Notes under the pieces: generated by a model
What the model saw: only the letters and a program-made list of their open reading frames with translations
What the model was told of the DNA's origin: nothing
Database searches by the model: none
Assembly (NCBI RefSeq): GCF_038051995.1
Contig: NZ_CP150290.1
Coordinates: 5,198,001 to 5,262,000 of the forward strand
DNA length: 64,000 nt
Direction: 5' to 3'
DNA from: Paenibacillus sp. FSL H8-0537
Lineage (GTDB): Bacteria > Bacillota > Bacilli > Paenibacillales > Paenibacillaceae
In this document: positions 8,385 to 16,700 of the stretch, in pieces
Position numbering within the stretch: position 1 is the stretch's first letter
How the letters are laid out: every line of letters begins with the position of its first letter
Position numbers and translations under genes: made by a program

Positions 8385-8422
8385 TTTCACTCGTTACGGT
8401 ATAAAAAGCAGTCGAAGCAAAC

Positions 8423-8455
8423 AAGCTGACTCCCGTTAATTACCGAAGCCAGCTT
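8423..8455 (-). terminator. Hairpin terminator, seam copy 1
   Basis: On the minus strand AAGCTGGCTTC pairs imperfectly with GGGAGTCAGCTT around a short loop, followed by a TTGTTT tract. It lies downstream of the gene at 8529-8840. The same hairpin recurs at 13053 and 17838. Confidence 0.7.
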
Positions 8456-8528
8456 ATTGTGTAGTATTTGCAATTCCACTTAGAAGAGTTAGTAGCAGGC
8501 TTTCACATTCTCAAGGACTTAACCAATG

Positions 8529-8840
8529 CTAATTATTATTCATATTCATTAGCCTTCTCTGTTCATGCAACCACGCTTCTTCTCTCTTCACCCATTCTTC
8601 CGGGCCTAATTTTTCATCGGTCCAGAATACCGAGGAATCAATTGCATGACCATCTTTGTCTGTAGCAATTACAGATGTCCTACTTTTTCCAAAAACTAAA
8701 TTGGGACAAATTTGATTGCCTTCTTGGTTGTAGGTTAAACAATGCATACCTATGTTTCCCTTACAACATTTTGTATCAATATGTTCATCGTTGTCTTCAT
8801 AGAAACAGTTCGCCTCAATAACAATATGTTTCCATCCCAT
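8529..8840 (-). CDS. Cysteine-bearing small hypothetical protein
   Basis: 103 residues from an ATG at 8840 with GAGGAGCAGTATAAA in front. The N-terminal half carries several cysteines (TKCCKGNIGMHCLTYN, then QICPNL), a pattern that could bind a metal. The C-terminal half is charged (EEWVKREEAWLHEQRR). There is no signal peptide. Nothing is recognised. It sits between an immunity gene and terminator copy 1, so it may be the last gene of the cassette that begins with the toxin fragment at 9312-9510. Confidence 0.6.
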   Translation of the reverse strand: MGWKHIVIEANCFYEDNDEHIDTKCCKGNIGMHCLTYNQEGNQICPNLVFGKSRTSVIATDKDGHAIDSSVFWTDEKLGPEEWVKREEAWLHEQRRLMNMNNN

Positions 8841-8925
8841 TTTATACTGCTCCTCACAATCAATAAGCTATAGCATGATCTCCCAAGGTATGGAAAACCG
8901 TCAATATCTTATGGGTCTGTGCTGA

Positions 8926-9297
8926 CTAGACGCTCCTACCTAGTGCTCTATCAGCTTCTATTTGAAGTTGTATCGTTTTAGATCCCATGTATTTACGTGC
9001 AGTCTCTAGAATCGATCTGTCATTTCCGAGTATTTCCAACACCGTGACTGAAAAATTGTTCTTTAATTGAGTATCTTCGCTATTAGATACTTCTTCAAAA
9101 TAATTAAATATACTTTCTAGCAGATTGACGTTCCTTTCCTCGCTTAATAATTTAATTATTTTCGGCATGAATACTCTCTCAATTATGATAGTTTCTAGTA
9201 CCTCACCGTAATACTCGATTGATTCTCTATACTCATCTTCAGCCGACGGTAAGAAATTTAACATTATTCTAAAGAATTCTTCCGATTTTTTACTCAT
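8926..9297 (-). CDS. Probable immunity protein of the truncated toxin upstream
   Basis: 123 residues from the ATG at 9297, which has GAGGAG nine bases upstream; a TTG at 9306 is in frame but too close to that site. The protein is all helical (KIIKLLSEERNVNLLESIF, then VTVLEILGNDRSILETARKY), which I associate with DUF7674-type small proteins beside polymorphic toxins. It starts 14 bases after the stop of a toxin C-terminal fragment, the standard toxin-immunity order. It should act in the cytoplasm by binding that toxin. The gene is intact while its toxin is not. Confidence 0.7.
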   Translation of the reverse strand: MSKKSEEFFRIMLNFLPSAEDEYRESIEYYGEVLETIIIERVFMPKIIKLLSEERNVNLLESIFNYFEEVSNSEDTQLKNNFSVTVLEILGNDRSILETARKYMGSKTIQLQIEADRALGRSV

Positions 9298-9311
9298 ATC
9301 CACCAACTCCT

Positions 9312-9515
9312 CTATTTAAACAGTCTTATTGCCATTTCTAAATCATCTGCTAAAGCATCAAGTATATCTAAGTCATTAAGGCTAAGTTTCCCGGATTTCG
9401 ATAGCTTATTTAATCCACTTAACTGGTTCTGAGCTTTTTGTAGATGTTTTGAAGAACCCTCGTAAAACTCCTTTGTAAGTATAGCAGCAGTTCCACCATC
9501 TCCAACCTTTGCAGT
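9312..9515 (-). pseudogene. C-terminal fragment of a polymorphic toxin, cut by IS3 remnant
   Basis: An open frame with no start reads TAKVGDGGTAAILTKEFYEG, then LNKLSKSGKLSLNDLD and ADDLEMAIRLFK to a TAG at 9312. The GGTAxI start and the helical KSGKLxxxDLxIxxxLxxDL tail match what I recall as polymorphic toxin type 28 tips of Rhs and CdiA-like proteins. Upstream the frame ends abruptly where an IS3-type transposase fragment on the other strand begins. The rest of the parent rhs gene is gone, so this is an orphan tip with its immunity gene. Confidence 0.6.
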
Positions 9516-9520
9516 AGATC

Positions 9521-9866
9521 ATTATCGCAGGTGAAGATCGCTTTTTCTTCATTCAGTCTTTCATCGATGTGTACGATCGTTCCATTGTTTCCTATCATAT
9601 TGGGCGCAGCTGTGTGGCTAAAGATGTGGTTCGGACGCTGCAGCAAGCTCTGCTGAAACGGCAGCTATTTGATGCGCCTACAAAAGCCAGTCGTGCGCTC
9701 AGATAATGAGTCACAATTCGTTTCGGAGGCCTATGAGGCGGTTACCAAATTCATGATCTTCTATAATGAACGAAGAATTCATTCGAGTATTAAAGATCGG
9801 GCTCCTGCTGATTTTTACAAGCAGAACCTGATTCAACCCATTCCAATTAAATCCGTCAGATTGTAG
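9521..9866 (+). mobile_element. IS3-family transposase (OrfB) remnant
   Basis: Plus strand, unlike its neighbours. From 9524 one frame reads IAGEDRFFFIQSFIDVYDRS and later LQQALLKRQLF, the first half of an IS3-type DDE integrase core. It shifts near 9665 to RLQKPVVRSDNESQFVS, then jumps to EAYEAVTKFMIFYNERRIHS and ends with DRAPADFYKQN. About 45 residues normally found between FVS and EAYEAV, including the catalytic glutamate, are missing. So the element has lost its 5' end, one frame and an internal piece and cannot transpose. Bases 9895-9930 (TGTCCAAATTTAAGGGG) may be its right end. It was probably involved in breaking the toxin gene next to it. Confidence 0.85.
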
Positions 9867-9994
9867 TTTGAAAAGCTATGAAAGAAAGAGATAGAGAGAC
9901 CATGTGTCCAAATTTAAGGGGTTAATCCGCTATATACGTTATTTGTGTCATTGGTTGAATGATGAACTAATTCGGCACTGGGTAGCCCCTTACC

Positions 9995-10034
9995 GAAAAA
10001 AGAAACCTTGAAAGGCACAAGGCCAATCAAGGTT
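9995..10034 (-). terminator. Terminator after the Rhs copy 3 immunity gene
   Basis: Minus strand AACCTTGA and TCAAGGTT pair over a 15-base loop and are followed by TCTTTTTT. It closes the cassette rhs fragment plus immunity gene at 10053-12892. The remaining bases between 9867 and 9994 show nothing else. Confidence 0.75.
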
Positions 10035-10052
10035 TTACACTTAAATACAAAG

Positions 10053-10376
10053 CTACCCTAACCATAAAACGGTATCATCTGTTTTAAATGCTACAGGCAA
10101 TTCTTTAATAAGCAAATTAATCCTAGAGACCATATACTCTAAATCATTATTCTGAAGATTAGATTGAGCCCATACTCTCAACTTTTCTAGCTCCAGAAGT
10201 GTTGGCTCCAACTGCTCTTTTCTTAATTCTATTCCGTTCTGAATCCAAAAAATACCCAACTCCTCAATAGCAGGTTGCCAAAACTTTGTAAAGAATTCTT
10301 CACGGGATATTGGAATTTCAAAACCTAGTTCAAATGAATCATCCTCTTGATTCATTCTAAACACACTAACAGACAT
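10053..10376 (-). CDS. Probable immunity protein for Rhs copy 3
   Basis: 107 residues. Its ATG shares a base with the TAA of the rhs gene (TAATG), the tight coupling expected of a toxin and its antidote. The protein is helical and acidic (REEFFTKFWQPAIEELGIFW, then ELEKLRVWAQSNLQ), without a signal peptide, so it acts in the cytoplasm. It is unlike the immunity proteins of the other two rhs copies, as expected because each tip is different. No family is recognised. A good terminator follows. Confidence 0.8.
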   Translation of the reverse strand: MSVSVFRMNQEDDSFELGFEIPISREEFFTKFWQPAIEELGIFWIQNGIELRKEQLEPTLLELEKLRVWAQSNLQNNDLEYMVSRINLLIKELPVAFKTDDTVLWLG

Positions 10377-12892
10377 TATGAGCCTCCAAACTGAGCTGTA
10401 AAATTATAGCTCGGATATTTGATTTTTAATTGATCGATCTCATTTTGAACCGCTTTTCTTAAAGCAGGAGTATCAGCATTTATCCTAAAAACATAGTTAT
10501 TTATGCTCTGAATATCGCTGACCGATGGGACACTTTTACTCCCATTTGTTGTAGGTCTTGTTGAAGAAGCGTTCTGAATGGTATCAATTCTATTCACCGT
10601 TTTATTATAAATCTGTTTTTTAGCCCATTGTTGTTCTGTTTGTGGAACCGTCGGATTCGACATGTATAAACCAGAAGCATTCTTATCCTCAAAAATAGTC
10701 TTACTATTTAAATCAATTTCATCTAATTCCGTTAACTTATTGTTGGGACCGACAACTTCAACTTCATTAAATTTACCCGTCCCCTCAGACTTACATTTAT
10801 CCGTATTTGTATTATGCACCCAAATACCAAGATCACTAACAAAGTAGGTATGGAAATCTTCTACTTCAAAATTATATACGGTTACCTTTTCCTTCAAACT
10901 AACAATTTCAATGTTATCAATGGTTAAAAGGTCTCCATTACTTTTTTGAAGCTTGTCTCCTTCCTCTAGATCTTCTGCAAGCACCCAACCCTTTCCTTCT
11001 ACCCAAAACGGATGATTGAATGTCGTTTCAATAATTTGACCGCTAACTGACAACTTATAAATCTCATCCCGTTGGTTCCTAAACAGGTTCAAGACTTCCT
11101 TATAAACTTGTTCACCTGTCTCTTCATTCTTAGAAAGAACCATATCTCCAACTTCAATGTCTTCAATATTCTTCTCCCCTTCGTCTGTCAAAACCTTCGT
11201 CCCCGCTGTGAAGCAGTTGCAGATCTTGCCTTTTTGTACGATTTCTCCTTTCTTATTTACATATATCGGAGAGGTTTTAGTTACTCCGATTTTGGTTCCT
11301 CCAATTGTAATCAAACTTATTGCTGCTGCTATCGGATCATGCTCTGCATTATATTGAGCATTCGCGTCAGAAACTGACATATTTAATTTACTAGATTGGA
11401 ACGAGATTTGAAAAACAGCTACCATACTATCAGTTACATAGTGTGAACTGTCAATTTTCTTCAAATCCGCTTTGCTCAAGAGATACCCTTTTTCTTCATC
11501 AGCTTGATTCTTATACATGGTATCCAATATGAAAATAGCTTCTGTTGTCGTGTATGGCCTATCCTTTGCATTTTTACTTGTTGGCTCTCCACTATTTTTA
11601 ATTATATCTTGTACGACGATTGATTCTTGCTCTGAGAGCTTGTAAGAAAATTGATTACTTGATGGAGTAAAGACTGTTATCGACGATTTATGACCATTTT
11701 TCGTTATAGATTTGGTTATAGAGGTCGTAATTTCCGTCCGACCAATCGTTGTTGTGACACTCGTCTTTGTCCCGCTATCCATATTTGTAATTGCAACGGT
11801 GCTTGGTTTGCCTGCTGTAATCCCCACACTATTAATGAGAGTGGCCCACTGCGTGGCGCTCATTCCCCCTAGTCCTGTTTTACCTTTAGCACTTTCTGCT
11901 GCTGCTGAAAGAACCGTTGAAATAGCACTACTTTGAAATGCTAAGGGACTTATCACCGTTTTATCGCTCGAAACGGGAAGTCTTCTAATTCGCTCTGCTT
12001 CATCTGTAATGGCTTTCTTTTCTTCTTTTGATGTAGTGGCATAATACTGATTCGTTAATGCTATAATTTGTCCCTGTGCTACTACATTGAGAGTAGCATC
12101 AGTGGCAACATACTGACCCGTCGGGTCCCAATAAATCAACGGATTATTAAGCACATACGTATACCGATTCAGCGACAACGGCTCATTCGCCCGCCCTTTA
12201 TACGTATCCTCAGATATAAACCGTCCTACATACGGATCATAATAACGCGCCCGCAGGTAATACAAGCCTACTTCCGCATCGTAAAACTCTCCCGAGTAGC
12301 GAATGGTGCTTTCATACAACTCAATCGTCAGCGTCGGACTGCCGAATACATCGTAGTCATATTGGTTCTCGATCGTTCCCTGCTCATCCACTGTCTGCAC
12401 AACGTCCCCATGGCCGTTGAACAGGAAATACGACAGCTTGTCCGCTTGGTCGATTCGGGCGATATAGTTTATGCCCTTCACATAGCGCACACTGACCGCA
12501 TCCGCTTTATCCGTCTCCAAAATGACGTATTGACGGTCATACAAGTAGTTCGTTACCTGCTCTGAGTAGCCGTCGGCCGAGCTGCGAACCGTTTTCTGCG
12601 TCCGAAGATCGTCCCCGTCATAGGTGTATTCCACCGTCGAGCGCTCTCCGCCCTGAACATTAATCGCTTGCGTCAGACGGTTGAACCCGTCAAAGGTATT
12701 GTTCACCTTCTCCAGCAGGCTGCTTATTTCCTCGGTCTGCGCATCTCCATATGGATTCGCTCCCGTTACCTGATTCATCCCTTGGCTATTCGGACGCAAA
12801 TAGCTGGTCTGCTGGCGCACTTCATTCCCGTTGTTGTCAAACAGCGAAATGACCTTCTTCTCCAGCACCTCTTCGCCCGCTGCATCCTTCAT
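10376..12892 (-). CDS. 5'-truncated Rhs copy 3 with Hint domain and nuclease-like tip
   Basis: 838 codons. Residues 1-250 match the end of the YD-repeat shell of the full-length protein, including RYYDPYVGRFISEDTYKG and the DPTG at about 255. A pre-toxin segment unlike the other copies follows (255-555). A Hint domain (about 557-690) runs from CNCFTAGTKVL through TFNHPF to IWVHN, the cysteine and final His-Asn expected for self-cleavage. The tip (693-838) has LTELDEIDLNSKTIFEDKNA, an acidic residue plus EDK arrangement like PD-(D/E)xK nucleases. The homologous DNA continues upstream to about 12975, but with two small indels that break the frame, and there is no signal peptide, so this is an orphan module rather than a secreted toxin. 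Confidence 0.85.
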   Translation of the reverse strand: MKDAAGEEVLEKKVISLFDNNGNEVRQQTSYLRPNSQGMNQVTGANPYGDAQTEEISSLLEKVNNTFDGFNRLTQAINVQGGERSTVEYTYDGDDLRTQKTVRSSADGYSEQVTNYLYDRQYVILETDKADAVSVRYVKGINYIARIDQADKLSYFLFNGHGDVVQTVDEQGTIENQYDYDVFGSPTLTIELYESTIRYSGEFYDAEVGLYYLRARYYDPYVGRFISEDTYKGRANEPLSLNRYTYVLNNPLIYWDPTGQYVATDATLNVVAQGQIIALTNQYYATTSKEEKKAITDEAERIRRLPVSSDKTVISPLAFQSSAISTVLSAAAESAKGKTGLGGMSATQWATLINSVGITAGKPSTVAITNMDSGTKTSVTTTIGRTEITTSITKSITKNGHKSSITVFTPSSNQFSYKLSEQESIVVQDIIKNSGEPTSKNAKDRPYTTTEAIFILDTMYKNQADEEKGYLLSKADLKKIDSSHYVTDSMVAVFQISFQSSKLNMSVSDANAQYNAEHDPIAAAISLITIGGTKIGVTKTSPIYVNKKGEIVQKGKICNCFTAGTKVLTDEGEKNIEDIEVGDMVLSKNEETGEQVYKEVLNLFRNQRDEIYKLSVSGQIIETTFNHPFWVEGKGWVLAEDLEEGDKLQKSNGDLLTIDNIEIVSLKEKVTVYNFEVEDFHTYFVSDLGIWVHNTNTDKCKSEGTGKFNEVEVVGPNNKLTELDEIDLNSKTIFEDKNASGLYMSNPTVPQTEQQWAKKQIYNKTVNRIDTIQNASSTRPTTNGSKSVPSVSDIQSINNYVFRINADTPALRKAVQNEIDQLKIKYPSYNFTAQFGGS

Positions 12893-13052
12893 TTGCTCCG
12901 TCAGCTGCAGCAGCTCGATCGAATTCGAATAGATATTCGCTGCGCTTCACGATATACGTCATCGCTTTGTTAATCGGAGATGGGTTCACCGCCTACAATA
13001 AGTCTATAAATCATTATCACTCGTTACTGAATAAAAAGCAGTACAAGTAAAC

Positions 13053-13085
13053 AAGCTGACTCCAGTTGCTTACCGGAGCCAGCTT
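13053..13085 (-). terminator. Hairpin terminator, seam copy 2
   Basis: Minus strand AAGCTGGCTCCGG pairs with CTGGAGTCAGCTT around TAAGCAA, followed by TTGTTTACTTG. It closes the copy 2 rhs and immunity cassette. The downstream 70 bases, through the ATG at 13014 (MIYRLIVGG), nearly repeat those after seam copy 1. Confidence 0.75.
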
Positions 13086-13227
13086 GTTTAGGTGCTTTTT
13101 CAATGTCTACTAAATGGGTGCTTGACCATAAACCTCATAAAACTCTTTTCTTTTTTTAAATTATATTATAAAGAGTTCGGTTGCTCCATCAAAAAATCAA
13201 GACTACATAATAGACACTTTAGGCAGT

Positions 13228-13746
13228 CTATTGTCCGTCTTCCATTTTTATTTCTCTCCACCCCCCGCTCTTTTTTTCGTATGTTATAAAACTATTATTC
13301 GAATGAATATCTGTAATTATCTTAGTTACATCTGACATATTACATCCCTTTTTCACATCAATTTGATCATGTAGAAATAAAATAAATAAGGAGGTCAAAT
13401 CATCAACATCCGATAAATATACACCTAAAAGTTCATTGTATTCAGCACTAAAAAACAAACATAAATGCTCTACTTTGATTAGTATATTATCTTTGCGTTC
13501 GATCAATCCATCATAACTAGCAAATAAATTGAAATCATCCAAATCAAAAATTCTATTCGGTGTAATTAACGGATTCATGCCTCTTATAAAGATACCTGTT
13601 ACATCACCATTAATCTTTTCAAGAAAAATAACATGATCTAATCTTTCATTATCCTCCTCATCATGCAAATAAATAATATTCGAAATTTCTTCTTGTTGAA
13701 AAAAATAATCAAACTTTTTTGTCATCGATAAAATATAATTATTCAT
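13228..13746 (-). CDS. Probable immunity protein for Rhs copy 2
   Basis: 172 residues from the ATG at 13746, which follows GAGGGTGACC; a GTG at 13758 overlaps the rhs stop and would add four residues. The protein has no signal peptide and alternates acidic helices and strands (SNIIYLHDEEDNERLDHVIF, DLTSLFILFLHDQIDV). It directly follows the tip of Rhs copy 2 and precedes terminator copy 2, the standard place of the antidote. No known family is recognised. It should bind the cognate tip in the cytoplasm. Confidence 0.8.
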   Translation of the reverse strand: MNNYILSMTKKFDYFFQQEEISNIIYLHDEEDNERLDHVIFLEKINGDVTGIFIRGMNPLITPNRIFDLDDFNLFASYDGLIERKDNILIKVEHLCLFFSAEYNELLGVYLSDVDDLTSLFILFLHDQIDVKKGCNMSDVTKIITDIHSNNSFITYEKKSGGWREIKMEDGQ

Positions 13747-13757
13747 GGTCACCCTCA

Positions 13758-16700
13758 CTATTTAATTAAATCTAATTCTGATTGTAACTTACTTGATAAA
13801 CGACCGCCTTTTTTGTTTAAGAAGGTCAATATTTCGTTTGTAGCCCTATTAACAAGAACAACTGCATCTCCCTTAACATAAGCATCTACAGATTCGATTG
13901 TATTCCATGTAAAAGGCTTCGAATTAGCGAGATTTTGTGGTTCTACAATTGAAACAATGAAATTTTTCATTCCTTCTTTGTCTCCTTTTTTAACTGGAGT
14001 ACCTAAATCTCTTGAAGTTTCATAGATATCTTGAGCGTGCTTTTTCAGTTTTGTATCGAAATTCGCACTAAAACAAAAATTGGTATTATGCACCCAAATC
14101 CCAAGGTCACTGACGAAGTAGGTATGGAATTCATCGACCGTCATGTTGTAAACAGTTACCTGCTTGTGCAACAGTTCGATGCTGTCTATTTTGAGTGTAA
14201 TACCATCGCTCTGAACAAGCAAGTCTCCAACCTTGAGGTCTTTAACAAACGTCCATCCTTTACCCTCCACATAGAACGGGTGGTTAAAGGTAGATTCAAT
14301 CGTCTGTCCGCCCACATGAATCTTATAAATCTCATCCGTCTCATGATTGAACGTAGCGGTGACCTCTCTGTACGCTACCTCACCAGTCTCTTCATTCTTC
14401 GAAAGAACCTTATCTCCGACTTCAATGTCTTCGATATTCTTCTCTCCTTCGTCTGTTAACACCTTTGTTCCTGCTGTAAAGCAATTACAGCCTCCTGCAT
14501 TGGTTCTCCCCGGCTTGAATTTTGCTTTTCCTTTGGATATCGCCATTCCCATTCCCGGCATACTGGATTCCATGATTTCCATGGATATATTTGCTGTTGC
14601 CGCTATATTCCCATGGTTTTCTATATCTGCGTATAGTAATGCTTCCCTTGAGAAAAATGCCTCTATCCCTTGCTGCAAGCCTCCTGTATTGCCAATTGTC
14701 TGCAAATAGGCCTGAAAATCTGCTTCTGTCGCTCCCTTATAGGTGCTCATATATACTTTTCTTAACGAGTCAGTCTCTTGCTTCGTTAAAGCTCCAGCTC
14801 CTCTTGTCATCACTTCGCTGGAATACATATCTGCCGCTAGTGCGCCTTCTCTACGCGTGTTGTAATAGAAATAATAATCATCATCGATATTAAATGAACT
14901 GTCTTCCCTTCGATTAATCAATAAAGCCATTGCTGCATCAGATTCACTCATCGCTGATCCCATTTGGGTATCTAAATTCTTGACAAAGAGCTCATCTTTT
15001 CCAGTCATTCCTTTACCCGTCAATAAATTAATACTATCTCTCTTATCTGTAGATAAATCCAGTACAGACACTTTGTTTCTTATTACTTGCGGTTGTTGAC
15101 TTCCATATGTTTTCTCAATATAGACAGACGCTCCGATTATTCCGTCTCCCACGAATGTTTTAACCGTAGCTGTGGTCCTTACTGGTCCGCCCGTTACAGA
15201 ACTTACACTTTTCGATATGGACTGTGTCATCCATTTATCGTAAGTCTCGTTATCAACCATAATTCTTCCGTTTACAACGGAATAGCCCTTCGCCTTCTCT
15301 TTCGACTTGTCTGCGTTCTTGGTATCTAATTGAATAGAGATACCTGTCACCAATCTAACTGTCGTTATCCCTGTTTTGGAATCATACGATAACTGGGCAT
15401 CCGTCGCCTTCACCAAGTCCCGTAAAGCCACTTCAACCATCCCTGTTGGGTCTAAATAAATCAACGGATTATTAAGCACATACGTATACCGATTCAGCGA
15501 CAACGGCTCATTCGCTCGCCCTTTATACGTATCCTCAGATATAAACCGCCCTACATACGGATCGTAATAACGCGCCCGCAGGTAGTACAAGCCTACTTCC
15601 GCATCGTAAAACTCTCCCGAGTAGCGAATCGTGCTTTCATACAGCTCAATCGTCAGCGTCGGACTACCAAATACATCATAGTCATACTGGTTCTCAATCG
15701 TTCCCTGCTCATCTACTGTCTGCACAACGTCACCATGGCCGTTGAATAGGAAATACGACAGCTTGTCCGCCTGGTCAATTCGGGCAATATAGTTAATGCC
15801 CTTCACATAGCGCACACTGACCGCGTCCGCTTTGTCCGTCTCCAGAATGACGTATTGACGGTCATACAAGTAGTTCGTTACTTGCTCTGCGTAGCCGTCG
15901 GCTAAGCTGCGTACCGTTTTCTGCGTCCGAAGATCGTCCCCGTCATACGCGTATTCAACGGTCGAGCGCTCTCCGCCCTGCACATTAATCGCTTGTGTCA
16001 GACGGTTGAAGCCGTCAAAGGTGTTGTTCACTTTTTCTAGCAGGCTGCTAATTTCTTCGGTCTGTTCATCTCCGTAGGGATTCGCTCCCGTTACCTGATT
16101 CATCCCTCGGCTGTGCGGACGCAAATAGCTCGTCTGCTGGCGCACTTCATTCCCGTTGTTGTCGAATAGGGAAATGACCTTCTTCTCCAGCACTTCTTCT
16201 CCTGCTGCATTCTTCATTTGCTCTGTCAGCTGCAGCAGCTCATTCGCATTCGAATATAGATATTCGCTGCGCTTCACGATATACGTCAGCTCGGTTTTGC
16301 TGATCGGATCGGTATAGCCAGTCGGCTGCTCCGACGTATACGTCTCCAGCATCGACTCCCGATTCCCGCTGCGGTCATACGTGAAGACCGTCGTTTTGCC
16401 CGGCGCTTCCGCTTTTACGATACGGCCAACCTCATCATACCCATAATTCGTCGCTCCGTAGCTGTCCGTTTTCGTTAGCTGGTTGCCCGATAAGTCATAC
16501 GTGTAGCTGTATTCAGATAATACAGCACCGTCCGCTTTCGTATTGACCAACTTCAACAGCTGGCTGTTGCGGTCGAACGTGTAGCTTTCCTTCACGCCAC
16601 CCGCGTAAGCAATGGACGTACGGTTCCCGTTCTCATCGTAGCTGTAGGATGTCGTTTTCCCTTGTGCCGTAACGGTACTCATTCGGCTCGATTTGTCATA

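Noticed and set aside
11085..11225. Intein in the rhs proteins
   Set aside because: The Hint fold lies at the junction to a variable tip, with no homing endonuclease and no C-terminal extein of the shell; it is a pre-toxin cleavage domain.
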